Shown: piece by piece, positions 1 to 7,535 of the stretch
Layout: each line of letters begins with the position of its first letter
Position numbering within the stretch: position 1 is the first letter of the stretch
Assembly: GCA_902464645.1 (NCBI GenBank)
Contig: CABQKL010000060.1
Coordinates: 1-12,374, forward strand
Length of the DNA: 12,374 nt
Direction of reading: 5' to 3'
Source: an uncultured Collinsella sp.
Lineage (GTDB): Bacteria; Actinomycetota; Coriobacteriia; Coriobacteriales; Coriobacteriaceae
Notes under the pieces: generated by a model
Database searches by the model: none
The model's input: the letters and a program-made list of their open reading frames with translations, nothing else
Told to the model about the DNA's origin: nothing
Translations under genes and position numbers: made by a program

Positions 1-158
1 CGACGGCGCAGGTTGGCGACTATATTCTCGTACACGCCGGCTTTGGCATCCAGATCGTCGACGAGCAGGAAGCGCAAGAAACGCTCGAGCTCGTTAATGC
101 CATGAGCGAACTGGTCGAAGAAGACCAACTTGCCACCAACCCGGCCGAGGCATACTAG
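1..158 (+). CDS. hypC: HypC, [NiFe]-hydrogenase maturation chaperone (C-terminal part, 5' end outside window)
   Basis: HypC is a small chaperone that binds HypD and the hydrogenase large-subunit precursor and carries the Fe(CN)2CO group. Only the last 51 residues are in the window (first full codon at position 3). They read TAQVGDYILVHAGFGIQIVD and onward, which matches the conserved HypC stretch VGDYVLVHAGFAI followed by the E-A-x-E-T-L helix. The catalytic N-terminal Met-Cys lies upstream and cannot be checked. The TAG stop overlaps the GTG start of hypD by one base, which points to translational coupling. The family call rests on this motif plus the hypD and hypE neighbours. Confidence 0.9.
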   Translation, partial: TAQVGDYILVHAGFGIQIVDEQEAQETLELVNAMSELVEEDQLATNPAEAY

Positions 159-1273
159 TGGCGGCCGGACAGCCGGCTCGCTCCGGTATCGACTTTTCGG
201 CATTTCGCGATTCCAAGCTGGCCCGCGAGCTCATCGAACGCATCCGTGAACTCGTCGGCGACCGCACCATCAACCTTATGGAAGTCTGCGGCACGCACAC
301 CGTGAGCATCGGCCGCTATGGCTTTCGCTCCATTATGCCGGTCGGGCTCAAGCTGCTGAGCGGACCGGGCTGCCCCGTCTGCGTTACCGCCAACCGCGAC
401 ATCGACCACGCAATTGCGCTCGCCAACATAGACGGCGCCATCATCACCACCTTTGGCGACATGATGCGCGTGCCCGGATCGTCCACCTCACTCGCCGCGC
501 AAAAGGCGGCGGGGCGCGACATCCGCATCGTTTACTCTCCGCTCGACGCACTCGACATTGCCGAGCAAAATCCCGAACGCCCGGTTATCTTTATGGGCGT
601 CGGCTTTGAGACCACAACGCCCACCATTGCCGCCGCCATCCTGGAGGCCGACGCGCGCGGGCTCCAGAACTTCTCGGTCTACTGTGCTCACAAGACCACG
701 CCGCCGGCTCTGCGCGCGATCTCCAACGACCCCGAGACGACCATCGACGGCTTTATCCTGCCTGGTCACGTCGCTACCATCACAGGCCTGGCACCCTTTG
801 GGTTTTTGGTCGATGAGTTCGAGACCCCGGGCGTGGTCACCGGGTTTGAGCCGGTCGATATCTTGCAGGGCATCTGCATGCTGGTCCAGATGGTTGTCGA
901 AGGCAGGCCGGCGATCGACAACGCCTACCGCCGCGGCGTCAATGCAGACGGCAATCCCGTAGCACGCCAGCTGGTCGAGCAGGTATTTGAGCCGTGCGAC
1001 GCCACGTGGCGCGGGCTGGGACCGATTGCCAATTCGGGTCTTTCCATCCGACCCGAATTCGCGCGCTTTGATGCCGGCGCCCGCTTTGACGTGCCCATTG
1101 AACCGACGGTTGAGCCACGCGGATGCCGCTGCGGCGACGTGCTGCGCGGTGCCATCACGCCAAGCGACTGCCCGCTGTTCGGCCACGCATGTACGCCCGA
1201 ACACCCCGTCGGCCCCTGCATGGTGAGCTCCGAAGGTAGCTGCGCGGCGTACTACCGCTACCGCGACTATTAG
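158..1273 (+). CDS. hypD: HypD, Fe-S protein of the [NiFe]-hydrogenase Fe(CN)2CO assembly scaffold
   Basis: HypD works with HypC as the cytoplasmic scaffold on which the iron atom of the [NiFe] centre gets its CN and CO ligands. The 371-residue length is normal for the family. Family signatures are present: CGTH at residues 44-47, GPGCPVC at 69-75, and a cysteine-rich C-terminus with Cys at 323, 325, 338, 345, 354 and 362. In known HypD the C-terminal cysteines hold a [4Fe-4S] cluster. The start is a GTG at 158 that overlaps the hypC stop; using it puts the CGTH motif at the usual distance from the N-terminus. No in-frame ATG nearby is better. It is co-transcribed with hypC. No broken or missing key residue was seen. 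Confidence 0.96.
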   Translation: MAAGQPARSGIDFSAFRDSKLARELIERIRELVGDRTINLMEVCGTHTVSIGRYGFRSIMPVGLKLLSGPGCPVCVTANRDIDHAIALANIDGAIITTFGDMMRVPGSSTSLAAQKAAGRDIRIVYSPLDALDIAEQNPERPVIFMGVGFETTTPTIAAAILEADARGLQNFSVYCAHKTTPPALRAISNDPETTIDGFILPGHVATITGLAPFGFLVDEFETPGVVTGFEPVDILQGICMLVQMVVEGRPAIDNAYRRGVNADGNPVARQLVEQVFEPCDATWRGLGPIANSGLSIRPEFARFDAGARFDVPIEPTVEPRGCRCGDVLRGAITPSDCPLFGHACTPEHPVGPCMVSSEGSCAAYYRYRDY

Positions 1274-1275
1274 GT

Positions 1276-1299
1276 TCCGCCGTTCTAACGAATGGCGGA
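1276..1299 (+). other. Hairpin between hypD and hypE
   Basis: Directly after the hypD stop there is a 10-bp stem (1276-1285 with 1290-1299, one G-U pair) closed by a TAAC tetraloop. No T run follows, so it is not a standard terminator. It may stabilise the 3' end of the hypCD message or act as a processing or partial attenuation point. It covers an upstream in-frame ATG at 1292 that is therefore an unlikely start for hypE. Confidence 0.5.
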
Positions 1300-1323
1300 C
1301 CGGTCGACGCTGCGCCTCACCCA

Positions 1324-1329
1324 TATAAT
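1324..1329 (+). promoter_or_regulatory. Possible internal promoter -10 box for hypE
   Basis: A perfect TATAAT lies 26 bases before the hypE start in an otherwise GC-rich stretch. No good TTGACA-like -35 was found at 16-18 bases upstream, so this is weak. If active, the transcript would have a very short leader carrying only the GGAG ribosome binding site. HypE could then be made at a level different from HypC and HypD. Confidence 0.3.
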
Positions 1330-1354
1330 TCCACCCACGATTGGAGTTTTCGAT

Positions 1355-2389
1355 ATGTCCCGTACTGCCACCGATAGCACCGTCCTGTTGGGCCACGGCT
1401 CTGGCGGTCAGATGATGAAACGCATCATCGATGAGGTCTTTTTGGATGCCTTTGGGTCGCCCGAGCTGCTCGAAGGCAACGACGCCGGCGTCGCCGCGCT
1501 GCCCGCGAGCGGGCGCATCGCCATGTCGACCGACAGTTTTGTAGTCTCGCCGCAGTTCTTCCCCGGTGGCAACATCGGCCGCCTCGCCGTGTGCGGAACC
1601 GTCAACGACGTCGCGACCTCGGGCGCCAATGTGCGCTACCTATCGTGCGGCTTTATCCTCGAAGAGGGCTATCCCATGGATAAGCTCCGCCAGATTGTGC
1701 AGACGATGGCCGAGACGGCGCGTGAGGCGGGCGTGTCCATAATCACGGGCGACACCAAGGTGGTCGAGCGCGGCGGGGCCGACGGCGTCTACATCAATAC
1801 CGCCGGCGTGGGCGAGGTTCCCACGGGTGTGGCGCTCAGCGGCACCAACTGCCGACCCGGCGACGTCATCCTGGTGTCGGGCACACTGGGCGACCACGGT
1901 ATCGCCATCATGAGCCAGCGTGAGGGCTTGGCGTTTTCGAGCACGATCGAAAGCGATGCCGCGCCGCTCAACCACCTGATTGCCGACGTTCTGGCCGCAG
2001 CGCCCGGCACGCGTTGTTTTCGCGACCCCACGCGCGGTGGCCTGGCGTCCACGCTCAACGAGTTTGCCCAGGCCAGCGGTGTTGCCATGGAGGTCGACGA
2101 GGATGCCGTGCCCGTGCGTCCCGACGTGCAGGCCGCCTGCGAGATGCTCGGCTACGATGTGCTGCAGGTGGCAAACGAGGGCAAGATGGTTGCCGTCGTG
2201 CCGGCCGAGCAAGCCGATGCCGCGCTAGCCGCCATGCGCGCCGCCCGCTACGGCGAGAATGCCGCCATCATCGGTCGCGTGCTGCCGCTTGCCGAGGGTG
2301 CCCGTCCCGCTGTGCGCGTGCGCACCGGCTGGGGCTCGACCCGTATCCTCGACATGCTCGTAGGAGAGCAGCTGCCCAGGATTTGCTAG
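1355..2389 (+). CDS. hypE: HypE, carbamoyl-dehydrating enzyme that makes the cyanide ligand for [NiFe]-hydrogenase
   Basis: HypE takes a carbamoyl group from HypF onto its C-terminal cysteine and dehydrates it with ATP to a thiocyanate. The CN is then passed to the iron on HypC-HypD. The protein has the PurM/AIR-synthase-like fold: N-terminal GHGSGG at residues 13-18, then GNDAGV, STDSFVVSP and FPGG segments typical of the ATP-binding half. The protein ends in PRIC (341-344), the diagnostic active-site tail. I chose ATG 1355 because GGAG lies 8 bases upstream and the resulting 344 residues fit the family. The longer form from ATG 1292 would begin inside the intergenic hairpin and adds 21 non-conserved residues. 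It is the last gene of the hyp cluster here; no hydrogenase structural gene is in the window. Confidence 0.96.
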   Translation: MSRTATDSTVLLGHGSGGQMMKRIIDEVFLDAFGSPELLEGNDAGVAALPASGRIAMSTDSFVVSPQFFPGGNIGRLAVCGTVNDVATSGANVRYLSCGFILEEGYPMDKLRQIVQTMAETAREAGVSIITGDTKVVERGGADGVYINTAGVGEVPTGVALSGTNCRPGDVILVSGTLGDHGIAIMSQREGLAFSSTIESDAAPLNHLIADVLAAAPGTRCFRDPTRGGLASTLNEFAQASGVAMEVDEDAVPVRPDVQAACEMLGYDVLQVANEGKMVAVVPAEQADAALAAMRAARYGENAAIIGRVLPLAEGARPAVRVRTGWGSTRILDMLVGEQLPRIC

Positions 2390-2427
2390 CGGCCGCTCTG
2401 CAAGCTGCCCAGCATCCGACCACAATC

Positions 2428-2463
2428 GGCCCGCCCATTTTCACTGGGACGTTGGCCCACTCA
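2428..2463. repeat. Possible degenerate half-copy of the palindromic repeat element
   Basis: Two decamers, GGCCCGCCCA (2428-2437) and GGCCCACTCA (2454-2463), lie 26 bases apart, the second preceded by GGGACGTT. This resembles the right arm of the elements at 7536-7670 and 10111-10239, where GGCCCCCTCA and GGCCCGCTCA lie 27 bases apart. The left arm is not visible. It could be chance in GC-rich DNA. Confidence 0.25.
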
Positions 2464-2478
2464 AACTGCGGGGAGACG

Positions 2479-2524
2479 GAAGGGCCCTCCTGCCGAGCTG
2501 ATCGGCAGGAGGGCCCTTCGCTTT
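2479..2524. terminator. Strong hairpin between convergent hypE and surface protein gene, likely bidirectional terminator
   Basis: A perfect 18-bp inverted repeat (2479-2496 with 2502-2519) has a 5-base loop and a very GC-rich stem. On the plus strand it is followed by GCTTTGC, so the T run is poor; on the minus strand there is none. Its place, 90 bases past the hypE stop and 52 bases past the stop of the convergent surface protein gene, still makes termination or transcript 3'-end protection the likely role for both units. Confidence 0.75.
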
Positions 2525-2570
2525 GCAAAACCATACTCCTTGCAGTATTTACCTGTCAGGCAGACGCTCG

Positions 2571-5500
2571 CTACGCCGCGCGACGCTTGGTGTAGAAAAA
2601 CCAGCCGCCGACGGCCGCGATACCGACGATGCCCACGGCAACACCGGCGATGGCAAAGCCGTTCGAGCCCGCGTCCACAGCCTTGTTGGCGGCGCCGGCG
2701 CTCAACGCGGCGGTCTTGCCGGACGTGCCCGACTTTTTGCCGCTCTTGTCTGTCTTGCCGGCGACGGAAGACTCCGTCGAATCCTTCTTGCCGGATTCGG
2801 CCTCGGCCTTGGAATCGCCAGCTGCCTTGGCGCCCTCGCTCGAGGAAGCACCGGCCATCTTGGCGGCCACAGGAGCCATTACGCCCGCAAAACCGGCGGT
2901 CCCGTTGCCGGCACCGCCGTCCGACCCGGCACCCGGCGTCAGGACGCCCGGCGCCACCGTGGGCTTCTGCGGGTCCTTGCTGCTCGAGCCCTTGCCCGCC
3001 GTCACGGCCGTCTTCCAGGCAATCGTCTCTCCCGAGGAGACACGATACGTCGTGAGCGCGCGGAGCGCCTGCTCGGTCGCCATGGCGTTGGCCGCGCCGC
3101 CCTTGCTGTGCGCATAGCCGTTGCCGCCGTCCACGCGGTACAGGTCCAGCGCGCAGACCACGTTGGTCACGGCATTTGCAAACCCGTTAACGGGGTTGGC
3201 CGGGTCACGGTCGAGCGAAAGCAGCGCGAGGATCACCTGGGCATTGGCCTCGGCAGAACCGAAATCACAGGTGCCCGCGCTCATCTTGCCCTTGAGGTAG
3301 GAGAGGCCGTTCTCGATGGCAGCATCGACCTTGGTGTCGCCCTCATAGGGCGCCACGGCCTGGATCGCCATGGCCGTCAGGTCCACGTCGCCCAGACGCG
3401 TGCCCTCCACGGCGTCGTCGCTGCCGAGAAGCTCGCAGACGGCGTCCGCGAGGCTCGCGCGCGTCCAGGCAGAACCGGCGGGTACATCCGAGCCGCTCGC
3501 ATTAAGCGCCATCAGCGCAAAGATCTTCTCGTTGGCGCGCGTCATATCGGTGCGGCTGCAGATGAGCTCGACCAGGTTGACGCCGTCATAGTCGGTGATG
3601 TCCTCGCCGATGGCGGAGAGGGCCAGCGCCACACGCTCGGTCTCAGTCAGAGCGCAGGTCGCACTCCCCCACTCGGCCTTGTGCTTGGCCAGCGAGGCGC
3701 GGTAGTTGTCGAGCAGCTTGGAATCGATCTTGCGGCCCGCCTTGGCAAAGTCGTAGATCTCCCACTCGTCGCCGTACTGGAAGGCGTCGGAGCTGCGGCG
3801 CACGTCGATGAACGCAGCGGCAGCATCGATGCCCGCCGAGGCGGACTCACTCGTGGCGGGGCTCGCGGCCACACCGGCCACGGTGATGGTAAGCGTCACG
3901 GGCTCGGCACCGGCGGTCGTGTCCACCGGCGTACCCGTCGCGACCACCGTGCCGGCCGAAAGCGCAGTCACCGTGTAGTCGCTCGAGGCCACGTACAGGC
4001 CGTCATCGGGAGCGCCGTCGACGTGCTTCCAGGCGCCCTTCTCGATGCGGTCGATGCCCACGATACCCGAGGCGTCCTTGCCGTCGAGCGTCTTGAACGT
4101 CCAGGTGAGGCCGGGCTCGGTCACGCTCCAGCCGTCCGCGTCGTTTTTACCGGTAAAGGTCAGGTCGAGCTTTTGCGCCGAGCCGGCCTTGAGGTAGAGG
4201 CTGTCCGTGCCGGCCGTCACGCTCGCAAGCGGATTTTGGTAAGCATAAGTCACGTCGCACGACGCGCTGATGACCTTGCCATCGGCGTCCGTGTCGGGCA
4301 GCGTCGCGGTAAACGTGGTGGTGCCAGCCTTGTACGCCGTGTAGCCGATCTCGCCCGCGGTGGCGTAGGCCGCCACGGCAGGATCGCTGCTCGTCACGGT
4401 AAAGTTGTCGCGGTTGATGGCGTTGTCGGGCGCCACCACCGGGCGTGCGTGATCGGTCAAAAACGCGCCGCGCTCGGAGAGCGGGTTGCGGCCCTGCAGG
4501 TAGACGGTGGCGCCGTCCTCGTTATAGCCCATCGAGATGGACGTGGCGGCCACGGCTTCTGACATCAGCGTCACGCTCTTGGAGCCAGCGCCCGCAGATG
4601 CGACGTCGCGCGGGGTAACGGTGATCGTGGCACTGCCGGCATGCTTGAAGTAAAAGCAGGCCGAGTAGTCGTTGCTGTAGATGGTCGTAGGATCGCTCGA
4701 GGCAAAGTGGAAGCGGCTGAACGAAACGGGCACGTACTCGTCCTTATCGGCGTCGACGTAATGCACGCGCACCTCGAGGTTGCGCACCTCAGAGCCCTGG
4801 ACGGTAGCCGCACCATCGGTCACGTCGCTCACGGTGCCGTCGGAGGCACGATACCACAGCTCAAAGTCATCGAACTGTTTGGCCTTGGCCTTGATCTTGA
4901 TGGTGGCCACGGTCTGCTCGGAACCATTGGCCTTATGCTCGGTGGCGGTCACCGTGCCGGTGGCGTTGTCGTAGATGTAGAGCTCGCCCGTGGACTCGTT
5001 GATACCGATGTTTCCGCGGTTGGCATCGTCGGTGCCCCAGGTGACGGTGCTCGTGGCCGGCACGCCCTTAAGCGCAAAAACGCCAAGTTTGCGGTAGGCG
5101 TTCACAGCGTCGGGCGAAACCTCGAGCATATGGTCGGCAACCGCCTGGCTGGTGCCGTCATTGGCCGTGAAGCTCACGGTGTAGGTGTCGTCGGGCGTGG
5201 TATCCTCGGGCGCCTGGTAGCTGTTGCCCGAGCCAAAGACCGGCGTGCCATTTTTATCGATACCCCAGCTGCTGCCGTTGGCGCCGCAGTTAGCGTTGAT
5301 GAGGTCGGCGAAGGCGTCGGTGGCCATGTCGGCCGGGTCGACGGCATAGGCGTTGACGAGCGCCGAGGCGGGGGCGTCCATCTTGTTGGTGAGGAATGCG
5401 CCCCAGTAGGTGTTGACGAGCTGGCCCGCGTTGTAGGTCGCGAACAGCGCGCCCGCCGTGCCCTCGGAGGTCGACACGCAGTTGGACACGATGCCGCCGT

Positions 5501-7094
5501 CGAGCGTGCGCGCAAAGCCCGCAACGCCCTTGCCGGTCACGCTCGTGGAGCAGTTGAGCACGGCGCCCTGCACACTGTTGCCCAGGGGGCCGAACGCCTT
5601 GCCGTCCGTCGCTTGCTTCAGTTTGCCGGCAAACGAGATGTTCTGCACCACGCCCGTGGAGGCAACGCCGCCCATGAGCGACTTCACGCCACCGCCGTTG
5701 GCGAAGGTGATGGTGTGGCCCTGGCCGTCGAGTGTGCCCGCAAGTATGCCCATGGGAGCAAAGAAGTACTCGTCATCGATGGTAATGTCGTTGTCGAGAA
5801 CGTAATAGGCGTCGGCGTCGGCGGGCTTGAACTTGTTTTCGAGGTCGCTCTGCGAGCTCAGGTGCACTACGTTCTGCGGCTGAGCCACGGGCTCGGTGGG
5901 CTTGGGCTTCTCGAGCGCGGCAATAGCATCGGTGAGTGTCTTGGTTGCGGCGTTGACCTCGGCCTGCTTGGCGTCATCGTTGGCGTAGACGTCTTGAGCG
6001 CTCACAAGGGCCTCAGCGAGCTTCGACCAGCTCTCGGCCGTGTAGTCGTTCTCGATCTTGGCGTTGGCATCGTCAATCGCAGCCTTGAGGGCATCCTTGT
6101 TCACGACGACCGCAGCGCCGCCCGAGATCAGCACAGGCAAACCGCCCTGCGCAGACCAGGTAAAGCCGGTGGCAGGGGCATCGGTGTTGAGCTTATCGAC
6201 CGAGGCCTGGGTCTTGAGGTCGTCGACAGAGATTTTGCTGCCAAAGGAAGAATCGACCTTGTAGCCGCACGCCTGATCGCCCGCAGTGAACAGATTGTTG
6301 GTCACGGTGCCAGACTGATACCAGGCAACGAGGCCGTAACCGCCAAAGGGCATGCCGCTGAGGCTGCCGGCGTAATACGAGTTGAGCACCGAACCGCCAT
6401 CGAGCTTGCCTACAAGACCGGCAGCGTCAGCGAAAGTCCAATTGTCGTCAGAGGGGCTTGCCGTCGACCAGCACATTTGCACGGTACCCGAGCATGTGGT
6501 GGCGATAGGACCGTCGGTGCCAGAAATCGTCATCGAACCCGTCACGCCCAGATTCTGTACCGTACCAGCCACGCTCTTCGCCAGCGCCTTGCCGTTGAGC
6601 ACGATGCTGTGGCCCTGGCCATCGAGCGTACCGGCCACGGTCTCGATCTGTTGGCCAGCCTCAAGGCTGATATTCGCCGCGAGCTTCACGACAGCCCCGG
6701 CCTCGATGATGGTGGGCAGCTCATCGGCAAAAGAGACCATCACGGTCTCGCCGGCCTTGGCGACGCGCGCGCCGCGTGCCTGCTGAGCATCGGCATCCTC
6801 GTCGTCGATGTCCGCCGCGGCAGCAAGGCTCTCATCGGCAGACGGAGCGGCCTCGGAGCTCGCCTCGTCCGCCGATGCCTCGGCGCCTTCAGCACCCGTC
6901 TGCTCGTCCGCAGTGAAACTCGACTCGTCGGCATTCTCGGCAGTATCCGCCTGCTGCGAGGCCTGGGCCTGCGCCTGCACAGCGACCTCTGCCACGCCCT
7001 CGGCAAATGCCGACGTACCCGGCATCGACCAGACGAGCAGCGCCGAGAAAGCAGCGGCTCCCAGGCGCTTGAGCATAATGTTGTTTCGCGTCAC
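2571..7094 (-). CDS. Large cell-surface protein with C-terminal squalene-cyclase / intrinsic-factor-like alpha-barrel, under a cobalamin riboswitch
   Basis: This 1507-residue exported protein probably sits on the cell surface. Seen in the sequence: signal peptide at 1-31 (basic start, hydrophobic core, AFA cleavage site); acidic low-complexity segment 40-105; beta-rich module 115-325 with GTLDGQGHSI; FIVAR-like helical module 331-395; second beta module 405-625 with GTLDGQGHTI; Ig-like (Big-type) region about 635-1075; helical domain about 1100-1360; Lys/Ser/Gly/Ala-rich stalk 1365-1465; membrane segment about 1479-1499; tail YTKRRAA. The helical domain has TERVALALSAIGED, IFALMALNAS, DLTAMAIQAVAPY, ANAQVILALLSL and MATEQALRAL, the motif order of bacterial squalene-cyclase-like surface proteins. 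That alpha/alpha-barrel fold is shared with intrinsic factor and transcobalamin. The start is GTG 7094, five bases after AAGGAG; the next ATG is 23 bases from that site. A riboswitch in the leader suggests a role in B12/corrinoid binding (inference). A plain adhesin is the alternative. No LPXTG motif was found. Confidence 0.85.
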   Translation of the reverse strand: MTRNNIMLKRLGAAAFSALLVWSMPGTSAFAEGVAEVAVQAQAQASQQADTAENADESSFTADEQTGAEGAEASADEASSEAAPSADESLAAAADIDDEDADAQQARGARVAKAGETVMVSFADELPTIIEAGAVVKLAANISLEAGQQIETVAGTLDGQGHSIVLNGKALAKSVAGTVQNLGVTGSMTISGTDGPIATTCSGTVQMCWSTASPSDDNWTFADAAGLVGKLDGGSVLNSYYAGSLSGMPFGGYGLVAWYQSGTVTNNLFTAGDQACGYKVDSSFGSKISVDDLKTQASVDKLNTDAPATGFTWSAQGGLPVLISGGAAVVVNKDALKAAIDDANAKIENDYTAESWSKLAEALVSAQDVYANDDAKQAEVNAATKTLTDAIAALEKPKPTEPVAQPQNVVHLSSQSDLENKFKPADADAYYVLDNDITIDDEYFFAPMGILAGTLDGQGHTITFANGGGVKSLMGGVASTGVVQNISFAGKLKQATDGKAFGPLGNSVQGAVLNCSTSVTGKGVAGFARTLDGGIVSNCVSTSEGTAGALFATYNAGQLVNTYWGAFLTNKMDAPASALVNAYAVDPADMATDAFADLINANCGANGSSWGIDKNGTPVFGSGNSYQAPEDTTPDDTYTVSFTANDGTSQAVADHMLEVSPDAVNAYRKLGVFALKGVPATSTVTWGTDDANRGNIGINESTGELYIYDNATGTVTATEHKANGSEQTVATIKIKAKAKQFDDFELWYRASDGTVSDVTDGAATVQGSEVRNLEVRVHYVDADKDEYVPVSFSRFHFASSDPTTIYSNDYSACFYFKHAGSATITVTPRDVASAGAGSKSVTLMSEAVAATSISMGYNEDGATVYLQGRNPLSERGAFLTDHARPVVAPDNAINRDNFTVTSSDPAVAAYATAGEIGYTAYKAGTTTFTATLPDTDADGKVISASCDVTYAYQNPLASVTAGTDSLYLKAGSAQKLDLTFTGKNDADGWSVTEPGLTWTFKTLDGKDASGIVGIDRIEKGAWKHVDGAPDDGLYVASSDYTVTALSAGTVVATGTPVDTTAGAEPVTLTITVAGVAASPATSESASAGIDAAAAFIDVRRSSDAFQYGDEWEIYDFAKAGRKIDSKLLDNYRASLAKHKAEWGSATCALTETERVALALSAIGEDITDYDGVNLVELICSRTDMTRANEKIFALMALNASGSDVPAGSAWTRASLADAVCELLGSDDAVEGTRLGDVDLTAMAIQAVAPYEGDTKVDAAIENGLSYLKGKMSAGTCDFGSAEANAQVILALLSLDRDPANPVNGFANAVTNVVCALDLYRVDGGNGYAHSKGGAANAMATEQALRALTTYRVSSGETIAWKTAVTAGKGSSSKDPQKPTVAPGVLTPGAGSDGGAGNGTAGFAGVMAPVAAKMAGASSSEGAKAAGDSKAEAESGKKDSTESSVAGKTDKSGKKSGTSGKTAALSAGAANKAVDAGSNGFAIAGVAVGIVGIAAVGGWFFYTKRRAA

Positions 7095-7101
7095 CCATTC
7101 T

Positions 7102-7142
7102 CCTTCTTTCGCGAACCTGCAATAGAGCCATGGCGAAGAAGG
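7102..7142 (-). promoter_or_regulatory. Hairpin that would hide the ribosome binding site of the surface protein gene
   Basis: In the minus-strand transcript CCTTCTTCGC (7142-7133) can pair with GCGAAAGAAGG (7112-7102), with one bulged base and a 20-base loop. The 3' arm contains the AAGG of the AAGGAG ribosome binding site, five bases before the GTG start. It lies downstream of the cobalamin riboswitch, so it is a good candidate for the expression platform acting on translation. The pairing is seen in the sequence; the coupling to the aptamer is inferred. Confidence 0.5.
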
Positions 7143-7268
7143 CGGGACAGGCGATACCCCGGCAGCACAAAGGCGCACGTCAGCCACCCTATCGGCAGCA
7201 AAACGCACGCTCAGCAGCACCCCTTGTAGACCGGAATCCAGCGGCAAACAGAGAGGCCCTCGGTTTCG

Positions 7269-7390
7269 AGAAGAGCGCGGGCAGGTAATCTGACTCGCGG
7301 GCGCGCCCGCATACAGTAACCGCCTTGCTCGGGATTCTCACCCGATTCCCCTTTATGCGCTCGCGCGCACCCGTGCTCCGGCTTCTATTT
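7269..7390 (-). promoter_or_regulatory. Cobalamin riboswitch (B12 aptamer)
   Basis: Reading the minus strand there is GGGGAATCGGGTGAGAATCC (starting at 7351), then GGCGGTTACTGTA (the ACTGT core of the B12 box, near 7323-7311), then GAGTCAGATTACCTGCC (7296-7280). These are the conserved core segments of cobalamin riboswitches, in the right order and spacing. AGAAG at 7386-7382 can pair with CTTCT at 7273-7269 to close a P1 stem. The aptamer spans about 120 nt, shorter than the large class, so it resembles a compact form. It lies 175 bases before the surface protein start and just after a candidate promoter. In the known family, B12 binding represses the downstream gene. Exact boundaries are approximate. 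Confidence 0.9.
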
Positions 7391-7402
7391 TTAATCGGAG
7401 GA

Positions 7403-7432
7403 AGTGTACGTTACCGCAGGTAAATCGGTCAA
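7403..7432 (-). promoter_or_regulatory. Candidate sigma-70 type promoter for the riboswitch-surface protein unit
   Basis: On the minus strand TTGACC (7432-7427) is followed after 18 bases by TACACT (7408-7403). That is a 5/6 match to the -35 and a 4/6 match to the -10 consensus. Transcription would begin near 7396, a few bases before the 5' end of the riboswitch, which supports the assignment. Confidence 0.5.
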
Positions 7433-7442
7433 TGCGCTACAC

Positions 7443-7471
7443 AAAAAACCGCCATACCCGAGCCATATGGC
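7443..7471 (-). terminator. Small terminator-like hairpin upstream of the riboswitch promoter
   Basis: On the minus strand GCCATA (7471-7466) pairs with TATGGC (7456-7451), followed by GG and six T (7448-7443). The 6-bp stem is short, but the T run is the best in this intergenic region. An alternative 7-bp stem, GAGCCAT with ATGGCTC, overlaps it. It would insulate the riboswitch unit from transcription coming from the C69 peptidase gene. Confidence 0.4.
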
Positions 7472-7535
7472 TCCCGGATGACCACCTATAGGCAACCCAT
7501 ATCGCCACTAGGCCGCTAACGAACCAAGCCCGCCC

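Noticed and set aside
1292..1354. Longer HypE from the upstream ATG
   Set aside because: No ribosome binding site, the start lies in a hairpin, and the extra 21 residues are outside the family's conserved region.
488..1396. Minus-strand frame of 302 codons opposite hypD
   Set aside because: No domain; hypD on the plus strand shows all its family motifs.
2523..7229. Two very long plus-strand open frames (2523-4562 and 4641-7229) opposite the surface protein gene
   Set aside because: They are rich in Arg, His and Gly with no recognisable domain, no signal peptide and no good ribosome binding site. They are the usual antisense shadow of a GC-rich gene; the minus-strand frame has signal peptide, domains and leader.
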